The position numbers and the translations under genes are program-made. From positions 1 through 24,022 of the forward strand of contig RDOF01000041.1 of NCBI GenBank assembly GCA_011365025.1: 24,022 bases of DNA, written 5' to 3'. The stretch is from Candidatus Thorarchaeota archaeon (GTDB lineage: Archaea > Asgardarchaeota > Thorarchaeia > Thorarchaeales > Thorarchaeaceae). This document shows positions 7,598 to 15,587 of the stretch, piece by piece; position 1 is the first letter of the stretch; the number at the start of each line of letters is the position of its first letter. The notes under the pieces are model-generated. The model worked only from the letters and a program-made list of their open reading frames with translations. It had not been told where the DNA came from and made no database searches.

Positions 7598-9364
7598 ATG
7601 CGAAGCTCTCTTCTGGCTGTCATGTTGGTGCTTGTCTTTTCGATTTCTTTTCTTTCACAACCAGTAGAAGCACAAACTGAAGAGATTCAAATTACAATCG
7701 TGTACACTCATGATATACATAGCCATATGCTTCCAAGGTGGACCACATTGGGATGTTCCGGTGGAATGGCTCTGGTTTCTGCCAAGGTCAATGAACTACG
7801 CGAGCTGGGCCCGATCCTTCTCTTGGATTGTGGAGATATACTAAGCGGGGGTGCGATCAATGACCTCAATAACGGCCTTCCTATGATAGAGGTTATGAAC
7901 GCAATTGGATACGATGCTATGACCTTGGATAACCATGAGTTTGATCTTGATGTGCCTGTTCTACAGGGGATGATTAGTGCTGCCAATTTTGAAGTATTGA
8001 GTGCAAACGTTGATTGGCCCGGCACTCCAAAGGCAGCTCCGTATTCCGTGGAAACAATAGAAGACTATCAGATAGGCGTTATCGGTCTAACGCCTTCCTT
8101 CTGGTACGCACCTGAGAGCGTTTCATTTACCAACATGGCGACTGCAGCAAATCTGGCTGCTGCCGAATTGGGCGCGCTAGGAGTCAATTTCATCATCGTA
8201 CTGGGGTGTGTATCATCGAATTTGGCAAACAGCCTATCAGGAGTAGATCTCATTGTGATGGGTGGCGGCCCCGAATATGTGAACGGCATTCTCTCTGTTC
8301 CCTCGGCTGGCTCATATGCTTCGGCAGTAGGTGTGCTGGATCTCACAATCGACACCAATGCAGGTACCATTAAAGACTACAGCTTTTCGGACCATTCGCT
8401 AGATTCGTCGCTTGAACCTGATGATGACATTACTGCAATCATCGATAGGTGGGATGAGCCACTTGCAGAAGAATTGGATGCGCCTATTGGATACTTCACC
8501 GGTCACCAAGGGGTTAGCGAAATGGCCTATCATCTTGCCGAATCAATTCTTGATTATACTGGAGCGGATATAGCTACCTACAACTATGGTGGTGTGCGAG
8601 ATTCTTTGGATGCCGGTTTCATCACTTTGAGAGATTTGTATCATGTAGAACCCTTCTTCAATCACATTTCAACACTTGATTTGCCAGGTAGTACAATTCA
8701 GTCAATCATGGGCGGCAATTACTATGTCACGGATGTATCATCGTTTGACCCCGAAACTTACTATACTGTTGGTAGCGCCAATTTTTCCATAGTTTCTTTC
8801 GAGAGAGACTACCCAGGTGATGGAAGAAATAGACAAGATTTCACATCGCAGACTGTGGTTTCTACTCTAGCCGATTATCTCTCAAAGGAATACCCAATCA
8901 CCGACTCACACATTCTATTGGCAATAGACAAGGTGCAAGATACGATTGGTGGACTATCCGATTCGGTTTTCAGCGGGGGATTGCCATCCGTTCTACGCAC
9001 AGCTATTGCCAATGAACTCGTACAAGCAAAATCGTTTCTCACTGAAGAGAATTATGAAGCATCTTCATCCAGTATTCAAGATGCCGCTGATACAGTTTCA
9101 AATCATATCATCTCTTCTTGTGCAAGAAGGTGGCTCCTAAGAGATCTCAATGCCATATTCATTTACCTCAACGGCTTGAGTGGAACGAGCACAGCAACCT
9201 CAAGTTCAACAACATCTGAAACGCCAACAACCACAGTAACATACACCACAACCGATGGCGCGAATCCAATACTGTCAAGTACTTGGGCACTGGTGATAGT
9301 CTTGGAAGTTACTGCACTTGCCGTAATTCTTCTGATTGATAGATTGGTGCCAAGGCACAAGTGA
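7598..9364 (+). CDS. membrane-anchored 5'-nucleotidase-like protein with degenerate metal site
   Basis: A 588-residue exported protein related to UshA/5'-nucleotidases. Residues 1-25 are a signal peptide ending PVEA. The metallophosphatase domain keeps D39-x-H41 (YTHDIHSH), D80 (LDCGD), and N112-H113 with D116 (DNHEFD). Where UshA has its later metal-binding histidines, this protein has C204 (VLGCVSS) and GGGPEY at 222-227 instead of GHxH. The substrate-binding C-terminal domain is present, including YNYGGVRDSLDAGFITLRDL. A Ser/Thr-rich stalk (about 527-555) and one transmembrane helix (about 560-582) with basic end LVPRHK anchor it to the cell surface. GAGGT at 7583-7587 stands 10 nt before the ATG. 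Activity may be altered or lost: UshA-type enzymes need those histidines for the two-metal site. Fold certain, function unsure. Confidence 0.88.
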   Translation: MRSSLLAVMLVLVFSISFLSQPVEAQTEEIQITIVYTHDIHSHMLPRWTTLGCSGGMALVSAKVNELRELGPILLLDCGDILSGGAINDLNNGLPMIEVMNAIGYDAMTLDNHEFDLDVPVLQGMISAANFEVLSANVDWPGTPKAAPYSVETIEDYQIGVIGLTPSFWYAPESVSFTNMATAANLAAAELGALGVNFIIVLGCVSSNLANSLSGVDLIVMGGGPEYVNGILSVPSAGSYASAVGVLDLTIDTNAGTIKDYSFSDHSLDSSLEPDDDITAIIDRWDEPLAEELDAPIGYFTGHQGVSEMAYHLAESILDYTGADIATYNYGGVRDSLDAGFITLRDLYHVEPFFNHISTLDLPGSTIQSIMGGNYYVTDVSSFDPETYYTVGSANFSIVSFERDYPGDGRNRQDFTSQTVVSTLADYLSKEYPITDSHILLAIDKVQDTIGGLSDSVFSGGLPSVLRTAIANELVQAKSFLTEENYEASSSSIQDAADTVSNHIISSCARRWLLRDLNAIFIYLNGLSGTSTATSSSTTSETPTTTVTYTTTDGANPILSSTWALVIVLEVTALAVILLIDRLVPRHK

Positions 9365-9501
9365 CTCGAAGCCGCATCAGGCCGAGAAGGCATATCGTGC
9401 TCCAAGAGTGGCTTCACGATTGGCATAGGTGCACTGAAGCCAGAGTATATGAGCTTAGGATTCTCTTAGTAGCAGGATTCAGAGAATTCTCACTTGGAGT
9501 G

Positions 9502-10557
9502 ATGCAGCTCGATTTCAAGGAGGATCGTCATCTGTTGAATGGACTGGAGCTGGAAACCTATCTCAAAAAGACACTCCCGAAGCATATTGATCTCCAGGTC
9601 TTGAACTTTCGTGAGATAACAGATGGTTGGGAAACCGACATCTACTCCTTCGACCTAGGAAAAAGGGACGGTGCCAAACGGGACACAGAGAAGTTGATTC
9701 TCCGTATGTACGCGGGACCGTGGGCAAAGCACAAAGCTATCAAGGAGTTCAATCTTCTCAAGCGTCTCAGAAACATTGGCTATCCTGTCCCAATTGCCCA
9801 TTTGATTGAAGAAAATTTGGCTCCTCTTGGCCGCCCATTTATCATCATGGAGAGAATTGACGGGAGCAAACTCTGGGATCTTATGGAGGGTGAAAAGGAA
9901 GAGTCAGATTGGTTTACCCTGTTCTCAAGGCTCTTCTATGAGCTTCATAAATTGGACTGGCATAAGCTCGAAGAAGACCCTGAAGAATTCAAGGGGTTGA
10001 ACTCAAAAATGGCGTTACTACGCTGGATTGAGAAATGCGAGAATCGTGCAAAGGAAATTGGTAGACTGGAACTCCTCCAAATCGTTGACTGGCTCAAAGG
10101 AAGAGTCGATGGAGTAATCCTTGGGAAAATCTCTGCCACTCACAACGACTTCCACCCAAATAACATACTCATTGACAGAAGTGGAGTTCCCTTTGTTATA
10201 GATTGGACAGCTGCCGATATTCTAGACTATAGAGTCGACATTGCTTGGACCCTGCTCTTGGCGAAAATCTACGGCGGTGATTCAATGCGCGATGCGATTC
10301 TCAAGGGATACGAGAGAGTGAGTCAAAAGAAAGTTGAGGGTCTCTCATTCTTCGAGGTTGTTGGTTCTTTGAGAAGGCTAACAGATATTCTAGTATCATT
10401 TGATGCGGATTCGGAGAACATAGGCTTGAGAGCGGGAGCTGATGAAATGATGCGTGAACAAATGGCTCAAAACATGGTCCTTCTGGAAATTGTTAAGAAC
10501 CACACTGGGTTGGAATTTCCTGAGATTCTCAAATTCATGGAAGGAAAGAAGACCTAG
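9502..10557 (+). CDS. aminoglycoside-phosphotransferase-fold small-molecule kinase
   Basis: A 351-residue cytosolic kinase of the APH/choline-kinase fold, which transfers phosphate from ATP to a hydroxyl of a small molecule. The catalytic loop is H214-N-D216-F-H-P-N-N221, matching HxDxxxxN, and the metal-binding loop is VID234WTAADILDYRVDIAW. The N-lobe includes LILRMYAGP (the ATP-binding Lys position seems to be R or K nearby) and the hinge PFIIMERIDGSKLWDLM. The frame is open back to a GTG at 9361 that overlaps the nucleotidase stop. That 47-residue extension is Arg-rich and unlike the family, so I chose the ATG at 9502. A TATA-like TATATGAG lies at 9446-9453. The substrate is unknown; the family covers antibiotics, choline, homoserine, fructosamine and others. 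Antibiotic resistance should not be assumed. Confidence 0.85.
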   Translation: MQLDFKEDRHLLNGLELETYLKKTLPKHIDLQVLNFREITDGWETDIYSFDLGKRDGAKRDTEKLILRMYAGPWAKHKAIKEFNLLKRLRNIGYPVPIAHLIEENLAPLGRPFIIMERIDGSKLWDLMEGEKEESDWFTLFSRLFYELHKLDWHKLEEDPEEFKGLNSKMALLRWIEKCENRAKEIGRLELLQIVDWLKGRVDGVILGKISATHNDFHPNNILIDRSGVPFVIDWTAADILDYRVDIAWTLLLAKIYGGDSMRDAILKGYERVSQKKVEGLSFFEVVGSLRRLTDILVSFDADSENIGLRAGADEMMREQMAQNMVLLEIVKNHTGLEFPEILKFMEGKKT

Positions 10558-10567
10558 TTCTCGATGA

Positions 10568-10945
10568 CTACTCTCTGTATGCATCTGCCCAGACCGGTCC
10601 CCTTGTGACGGCAGGTATTTCCTCTAATGAGCGAAAGATAACCTTACCTTCATCTTTTGCCCTCTTCAGCTCAATGAGCGCTCCCTTAGATTCAGCGAGC
10701 AAGAGCAAAGCGTCACAGGCATCGAGCCATGGGGCATCCCAGAGGATATAGTCTTCCCAGTCCATGGGAACATTCAATTCTGTAGCACGAATGTCAACCC
10801 AGTGAAGAAGATGGGGAATGTACGGGAAGTGACCCTTCTTCCAAATGTGAATGCCAGCATCAATTGCTCTTTGGATATTTGCATTTATCTCTCTCAATGT
10901 ATTGGCAGTGTACGGACCTGCAACGTAAATCTTCATGCTTTGCAT
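10568..10945 (-). CDS. DUF4406-like protein (nucleoside deoxyribosyltransferase-like fold)
   Basis: A 125-residue cytosolic protein starting MQSMKIYVAGPYTA, the glycine-rich first strand typical of DUF4406 and nucleoside 2-deoxyribosyltransferase-like proteins. Further matches are the helix with a conserved basic end (NIQRAIDAGIHIWKKGHFPYIPHLLHW), the CDALLLLAESKGALIELKRAKDEGK strand-turn-helix that places the acidic residue, and a C-terminal region typical of phage-borne and chromosomal DUF4406. The ATG at 10945 has GGTGA 6 nt before it, which favours it over the internal ATG at 10936. The gene converges with the kinase (10 bp between stops) and follows the small ORF at 10974-11102 by 28 bp. 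The biochemical role is not known; a nucleotide-processing function is only inferred from the fold. Confidence 0.75.
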   Translation of the reverse strand: MQSMKIYVAGPYTANTLREINANIQRAIDAGIHIWKKGHFPYIPHLLHWVDIRATELNVPMDWEDYILWDAPWLDACDALLLLAESKGALIELKRAKDEGKVIFRSLEEIPAVTRGPVWADAYRE

Positions 10946-10973
10946 TTTACTTCACCAAGTATTCCTCGAATGA

Positions 10974-11102
10974 TCAGCCAAATATGAACAAGAAACTCAT
11001 CGATATAATGTAGCCTAGAGCCCCACCCACAACGATTCCTGTTGTTATTTCTCGGTCCGGCGTTTCTTTCAAATATAGAAACAGACCAAGTGTTATTCCC
11101 AA
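10974..11102 (-). CDS. tiny two-helix membrane protein or gene remnant (no ATG)
   Basis: An open minus-strand frame from 11123 to the TGA at 10974-10976 translates to 49 residues whose composition is plainly protein-like: RPALICLGITLGLFLYL, then KETPDREITTG, then IVVGGALGYIISMSFLFIFG. That is two transmembrane helices joined by a charged loop. The only usual start codon in frame is TTG at 11102, giving 42 residues, and it lacks a ribosome binding site. A stop lies just upstream (11124-11126), and neither other upstream frame offers an ATG. Either it starts at TTG, or it is the 3' remnant of a longer gene broken by a frameshift or deletion. It is followed after 28 bp by the DUF4406-like gene and would be co-transcribed with it. 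No family recognised. Confidence 0.4.
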   Translation of the reverse strand: MGITLGLFLYLKETPDREITTGIVVGGALGYIISMSFLFIFG

Positions 11103-11154
11103 GCAGATGAGTGCAGGTCTGAATCACGCACAATCAAAGGATTAGAAACAGATA

Positions 11155-11179
11155 GAGCCTGTGAGTTTCGCACAGGCTC
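11155..11179. repeat. perfect 9-bp inverted repeat (hairpin)
   Basis: GAGCCTGTG, a 7-nt loop AGTTTCG, then CACAGGCTC. It stands between the divergent small ORF (10974-11102) and the alpha/beta hydrolase gene, 83 bp before the latter. It has no T-run typical of a terminator, so an operator or RNA hairpin is as likely. Confidence 0.5.
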
Positions 11180-11261
11180 ATCACTCTCGAATATTCCAGG
11201 TCATCGTCTTTTTCCGTTAATGTAAAGAGCAGGTACTGTATCTTTTGCCATAGTGGTAAAG

Positions 11262-12095
11262 ATGATGTCTGAAGAAGGCGAATACACTGGCTACGATGGA
11301 AAGAAGATGTTCATGTGTGGGTGGCTGCCTGATGGCGATTCAAAGGCACTTGTCGTAGGTATCCCGGGTTTAGGCAATCACGGTAGTGCTCTGTTCTTTC
11401 TTGGAGAATCTTTTGCTCGTAATGGCTATGCCTTTATGACGCACGACACTAGAGGATTTGGTCACTATGATGGTGTCAAGGGGCACGTTGATTCATTTAG
11501 TGAGATAATTGATGACCTGGACTGCTTTGTTACACAAATGCAGGAACGGTTTCCAAATAAGAAGACCTTCATTTTTGGTCATTCATTTGGCGGTTTAGTG
11601 GCAATACTCTATGTTCTTGAACATTCTGAGAAGATTGATGGTATTATGATTCCAGGACCCTCAGTTACAGAGCGTCTTGAAATTGGAGGCGTTACTCGAG
11701 CAATTATGAAAATGCTGGCGAAGTTTAACGTGAAAAAGACATTCAGCATGGGTCTGAATCTTGATTTACTATCTCCAAACCCTGAAGTTGTGAAACGACA
11801 TAAAGAGGATCCGCTACGTGTTCATGAATGCACACCAAGATTCGGTGCTGAAGGATTGAAGGCTCGCGAGATAGGCTTCAACTCCGGCGCCAAAATAACC
11901 TTGCCCGTTATTATTCAACAACCTAGGGATGACAAGATTCTCGTCCCTGAGGGCAACAAGAAGTTCTTTGACAGCATTGCCTCCGAGGATAAGACGTTCA
12001 AGATGTATCCAGGACTCTGGCATGAACCCTTTGAGGCTCCTGGCGGCGAAGAGTTTATGGCTGACACATTTGCATGGCTTGAAGCGAGAGTATAG
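11262..12095 (+). CDS. alpha/beta hydrolase (monoacylglycerol-lipase-like)
   Basis: A 277-residue cytosolic serine hydrolase of the Hydrolase_4/monoacylglycerol lipase type. The catalytic triad is visible: nucleophile S108 in FGHSFGGLVA, Asp D224 (or D223) in QQPRDDKILVPEG, and His H254 in PGLWHEPFEAPGG. The oxyanion-hole region is GIPGLGNHGSALF, and the family motif THDTRGFGHYDGVKGHVDSF corresponds to DxRGHGxSxGxRGHVxxF. A lid region lies at about residues 125-190. There is no signal peptide. The frame also allows GTG at 11253 and ATG at 11265; the ATG at 11262 is chosen as the first ATG. The gene converges with the dockerin-like gene, with 24 bp between stops. Expected substrates are monoacylglycerols or other esters, possibly lysophospholipids, but specificity cannot be read from sequence. 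Confidence 0.88.
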   Translation: MMSEEGEYTGYDGKKMFMCGWLPDGDSKALVVGIPGLGNHGSALFFLGESFARNGYAFMTHDTRGFGHYDGVKGHVDSFSEIIDDLDCFVTQMQERFPNKKTFIFGHSFGGLVAILYVLEHSEKIDGIMIPGPSVTERLEIGGVTRAIMKMLAKFNVKKTFSMGLNLDLLSPNPEVVKRHKEDPLRVHECTPRFGAEGLKAREIGFNSGAKITLPVIIQQPRDDKILVPEGNKKFFDSIASEDKTFKMYPGLWHEPFEAPGGEEFMADTFAWLEARV

Positions 12096-12119
12096 ATTAG
12101 GAATTCGGCAACGCCTCAA

Positions 12120-14882
12120 TCAGAGCCAAGTCCCTTCCCAGGACATGAGAGTGAATTCCGCAACTGTCTTGGAGTATTCACTCAACTTCAGAATCTTGGT
12201 GATCCATCCTGCCAGTGTCACCCCGACGTTGACCTTCAGCTTTAGGGCTATTGCCCAAGTGCCTGATATGCCTGCTTGGCTAGCAGATACCTCAATTCCA
12301 ATTGGTGCAAGTGCCACAGCCTCAACAAATGGTCCTCCTACATCGTAAAGCAAGAAGGCAAGCCTGCACTTCGCGTAAGGGGTGATAACTACTCCTGCGG
12401 CAGCAGTAATAGTTGGCTTCCCATATGAAGCACCGCTTCCTCTATCCCAAATTGTACTCCAACCATCTTGCCATCGGACACCTGCCTTGTACCAAGCGTT
12501 AGCCTCTGCCCAAGTTGATATGGATAGTTGGCCGTAGGCGTCAAGCACTACACCAACACTAACAGTGAGTTTCAAATTGGCCCAAACAACAACCGCTCCA
12601 GCCCAGAAGGTGAATCTGGTAGACCATGTCCAGAGAACATATTCTTTGTTGAAAGTGTAGCCTGCTGAAACGCCTGCAGAAGCCTCAACTCTGATAGAAG
12701 GAGCTATTTTCATCCACGATTCAAACCATTGCAGTTTGTAGCCTGTCCTAGTCCATTTCCGTTCCCACCCCATGAACCAATTTACATTAAGGGTGGGTTT
12801 TGCAGACAGCGTTACCCAAAAAGGTCCTGCGCTTATTGCCTTCTGGAAACCCCCTGGCGCAATCGCATAGGACCAGGTCTTTGACCAGTCGTTGCCAATT
12901 TGAATACAATCCCGTTGTGCCTGATATACTGGACCTGAATAGGTGTAGTTTATCGAGAACATCCGGTAATTGCCAAAAGATGCCGTAAGATATTCCTCAG
13001 AGGCTGTGATGTTTCCTTCGGTCACAACAAGTAACTCGTTGACAATGACCCTTCCAGAGCCAACTGTTACATTTGCATTCAAGATGGTTCCTTCACCAAA
13101 ATCAATGGTCCAATTCAGATTCTCAAGAATCGCTTGGTCCTGAAGCATACTTCCACCAGGCAACTCGAAGGCAATCTGCCACTCTGATGTGTAAATCTGT
13201 TTGCCAGGAATAGACTGAAGCAATAGCATCATGTATTGTATTTTAGTGAAAATGAATTCTGCTGCGGAAGATGTAGTGTTTTCATCTGTTGGTCCAAGCT
13301 TAATCTGCCAATCAGGATAGCTAATAATCTCGGCAATCAGAGGAGAGTAACCTACAAGTGAAATTTCGGTACCGTTGTCTACGCTCAATGGTGTTATTCC
13401 AGAATCAGTAATGCCTATGTCAAAACCAAGCAGAATCAGTTGCTCCATTGAAACTCCCTCGTAAAATGGTTCCCTTACTGGAGCCTGGTTCTGTTGTACT
13501 GGGGGCGGTGGAGCACCACCAAAATCCAGCTGCGCATATGTCACCTGTTTTGCCCCTATTGAAGCTACAATGCTCTTCTCAATCCCATTGTATGTGCCAA
13601 AGATAGTATAGGTTCCTGGCAAAAGGTGATACCATGCGTATCCCGATTCTGAAACATTTATTCTTGGCGACCCTTCTGGTCCACGGTAGTACACTTCCGT
13701 GAGATTGACAAGTATTCCGTCATAGTAGCCTGTGACGAATAGTGTTCCGGTATTATTCTCTGTCTTGTCTAGGTTATGCGCGGCGATGGCAAGGTCCTTC
13801 ATATCGATTTTCCCATCATGATTCAAATCAAAAGTTGAATTCCAATTCGAATCTCCAACGGCAATTCCAATATGATCAGCAATTAGATTGAGATCGTCCA
13901 TCTCCACCTGACCGTCAGCATCACCTACATCTCCCAGAAGAACAACATCCTTGATAGCTTCCTCCCTGCTTGTTTCCGGTTTGAACGCTATGTTCTCTGG
14001 GATTTCATACTCAATTCCTTGCTCAAGAGTCAAAGGGTCCTCAAAGAACGATTCCCGAAAGATTTCCGCCAAGGGTGACTCCGGAATAGTGATTGTAAAC
14101 TGCACCGATGCACTGCCATTTGGGAGAATAGTGACATTCTGAACCATGGACATCTTCACTTGTGTAGTTACGCTCTCAACATCTGACGCTATCAGAACCT
14201 TGCCAATTGAAGAGGCTTGGGCGGCTTCGAACGAATAGCTGTCGTCCAGAAGCACAGGGCCCAGAGGGTAATGCTCAGTTGGGTAGTAGCCGTTGTCAAC
14301 CACATGAATTGTTTCGTTGCTGCCGCTCACTGTTGTGAGGCCTTCTGCTATTCCCATTTCATCAGTCTGCGTCGTAGATACAGTGATGAACGGTACATGA
14401 GATTCTACAACATTGGTTGGGTCATAGCCAAATCTGTTCCAATATATGACCAAGTCAATGCCTTCATAGTAATCCGAATTGAATTCCTCAATATTAGCTG
14501 AGGTCTGGTACTCAATTTTGTCCGATAGGTATCCTCCTGAAACAAGCCAGTCACTGACAAATGCAGCATAGGAGTCTCCAGATTCGCTAAAGAACACGAT
14601 ATCCACATCTTCAGGACTCGCATAGCTTGATGCCCACAGCACTGTTCTGTTCAGGATATTCAATATCTCAACGCTAAACTGCGTAGGCCGATACCATCCA
14701 AAGAATGCATACTTGCGTGGGTCGTTTATTATCAGAATGCCTTTGCCATTCGCCAAGGAAGAGATCTCATGGTCCTCTAAAGGCTCAATGTTCAATGAAC
14801 CAATGCCAAGATGTATGCCTGCTGCAGTGGATGCGAGCAGAACCACCAATATAAGAACTGATTTGGATTTTTTACTGGCCAT
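12120..14882 (-). CDS. large secreted protein with dockerin-like Ca-binding domain
   Basis: A 920-residue exported protein. Residues 1-28 are a signal peptide (basic KKSKS, then a hydrophobic core). Residues of about 40-230 look like an alpha/beta domain (GKGILIINDPRKYAFFGW, VDIVFFSESGDSY, GIDLVIYWNRFGYDP), perhaps glutamine-amidotransferase-like. Residues of about 313-376 hold two Ca-binding loop repeats typical of type I dockerins: GDADGQVEMDDLNLI and FDLNHDGKIDMKDLAIAA. A small beta domain (about 376-450, resembling carboxypeptidase-regulatory repeats, ending GAPPPPVQQNQAP) follows. The last 440 residues are Trp- and Asn-rich beta sequence that I do not recognise. No C-terminal membrane helix is evident, so retention on the cell would need a partner. 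GGAGGT lies 8 nt before the ATG. The gene overlaps the cohesin-like gene by 11 bp, so they form an operon. Confidence 0.85.
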   Translation of the reverse strand: MASKKSKSVLILVVLLASTAAGIHLGIGSLNIEPLEDHEISSLANGKGILIINDPRKYAFFGWYRPTQFSVEILNILNRTVLWASSYASPEDVDIVFFSESGDSYAAFVSDWLVSGGYLSDKIEYQTSANIEEFNSDYYEGIDLVIYWNRFGYDPTNVVESHVPFITVSTTQTDEMGIAEGLTTVSGSNETIHVVDNGYYPTEHYPLGPVLLDDSYSFEAAQASSIGKVLIASDVESVTTQVKMSMVQNVTILPNGSASVQFTITIPESPLAEIFRESFFEDPLTLEQGIEYEIPENIAFKPETSREEAIKDVVLLGDVGDADGQVEMDDLNLIADHIGIAVGDSNWNSTFDLNHDGKIDMKDLAIAAHNLDKTENNTGTLFVTGYYDGILVNLTEVYYRGPEGSPRINVSESGYAWYHLLPGTYTIFGTYNGIEKSIVASIGAKQVTYAQLDFGGAPPPPVQQNQAPVREPFYEGVSMEQLILLGFDIGITDSGITPLSVDNGTEISLVGYSPLIAEIISYPDWQIKLGPTDENTTSSAAEFIFTKIQYMMLLLQSIPGKQIYTSEWQIAFELPGGSMLQDQAILENLNWTIDFGEGTILNANVTVGSGRVIVNELLVVTEGNITASEEYLTASFGNYRMFSINYTYSGPVYQAQRDCIQIGNDWSKTWSYAIAPGGFQKAISAGPFWVTLSAKPTLNVNWFMGWERKWTRTGYKLQWFESWMKIAPSIRVEASAGVSAGYTFNKEYVLWTWSTRFTFWAGAVVVWANLKLTVSVGVVLDAYGQLSISTWAEANAWYKAGVRWQDGWSTIWDRGSGASYGKPTITAAAGVVITPYAKCRLAFLLYDVGGPFVEAVALAPIGIEVSASQAGISGTWAIALKLKVNVGVTLAGWITKILKLSEYSKTVAEFTLMSWEGTWL

Positions 14883-15564
14883 TCTTCTCAGACCTCCTTC
14901 TTTTGACCACTATTAGGCCCACCGCAGTCAGACCCAAAATGGCCACAATGATTAGCAAGTCTCTAAGGAGTGTATCTTGAGCCAATTGCTGAAACCCAAT
15001 AACAATCCCCGCTGAGTAGTCCAGCGCGATAACTTCAAGATACGGACTTGAAACGAATGTATCATCGCCGTAAGGCACAGAAAATGAAACGAGCGACTGC
15101 GCCACACTAGGCACCTCGGTAAGGTTCAATTCTATCCAAACCAGACTGCCGCAGCCTGGGCTTCTCCGATCTCCCCCAAGCAAAGTTTCTCCAATGATGA
15201 CATACCCTTCAGTATTGTTCAGGATTGGGCTGATTGAAATAGTCGAATGATTGCAGAAGAAATCGCTTCTATTGCCTGCTGTATATCCGACTCCTGAAAC
15301 ATTGAAGTAGGTTGAATTGAAGAGAATTCTCAGTTGCCACACGAAGACCTCCTCGGACATATTGACCCACACTGTCAGATTGATTCTGTCCCCAAGTTCT
15401 ACAACATCCATATTTGACGATTCAATCCACAATGCGTTAGCCTGATGCGATTGAGCGGAATTGGTTACAGCCGCACTATCGAAGCAGCATCCGGTCAAGA
15501 GAAGTAGGAGAGATATGCCAGCAGCAACTTGTATTCCCTGCCTTTTTAAGCTCGCGAATACCAT
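14872..15564 (-). CDS. cohesin-like membrane-anchored surface protein
   Basis: A 230-residue exported protein. Residues 1-25 are a signal peptide whose end, LLTGC with C26, resembles a lipobox. Residues of about 50-190 look like a cohesin domain: VVELGDRINLTVWVNMSEE, VWQLRILFNSTYFNVSGVGY, then GYVIIGETLLGG and GCGSLVWIELNLTEV, matching the cohesin order of PGD strand, FDPxxL strand, and GxGxLxxIxF strand. A single transmembrane helix (about 203-221) is followed by KRRRSEKNGQ, which should face the cytosol. The frame is open back to 15627, but the ATG at 15564 starts the signal peptide properly and has a TATA-like box 28 nt upstream. The gene ends inside the start of the dockerin-like gene, so co-production of a receptor/ligand pair is likely. 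The cohesin assignment is by pattern only. Confidence 0.75.
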   Translation of the reverse strand: MVFASLKRQGIQVAAGISLLLLLTGCCFDSAAVTNSAQSHQANALWIESSNMDVVELGDRINLTVWVNMSEEVFVWQLRILFNSTYFNVSGVGYTAGNRSDFFCNHSTISISPILNNTEGYVIIGETLLGGDRRSPGCGSLVWIELNLTEVPSVAQSLVSFSVPYGDDTFVSSPYLEVIALDYSAGIVIGFQQLAQDTLLRDLLIIVAILGLTAVGLIVVKRRRSEKNGQ

Positions 15565-15587
15565 GCCCGCATAATTATCAAAATGCT

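Noticed and set aside
9361..9501. 47-residue N-terminal extension of the kinase from GTG at 9361
   Set aside because: The extension is Arg/His-rich, absent from the kinase fold, and overlaps the nucleotidase stop; the ATG at 9502 gives a normal family length.
9502..10557. Antibiotic-resistance phosphotransferase
   Set aside because: The APH fold covers many metabolic kinases and nothing in the sequence or context points to an antibiotic substrate.
10933..11133. 66-codon minus-strand frame overlapping the DUF4406-like start
   Set aside because: Composition is random; the neighbouring frame at 10974-11123 has the clear transmembrane pattern.
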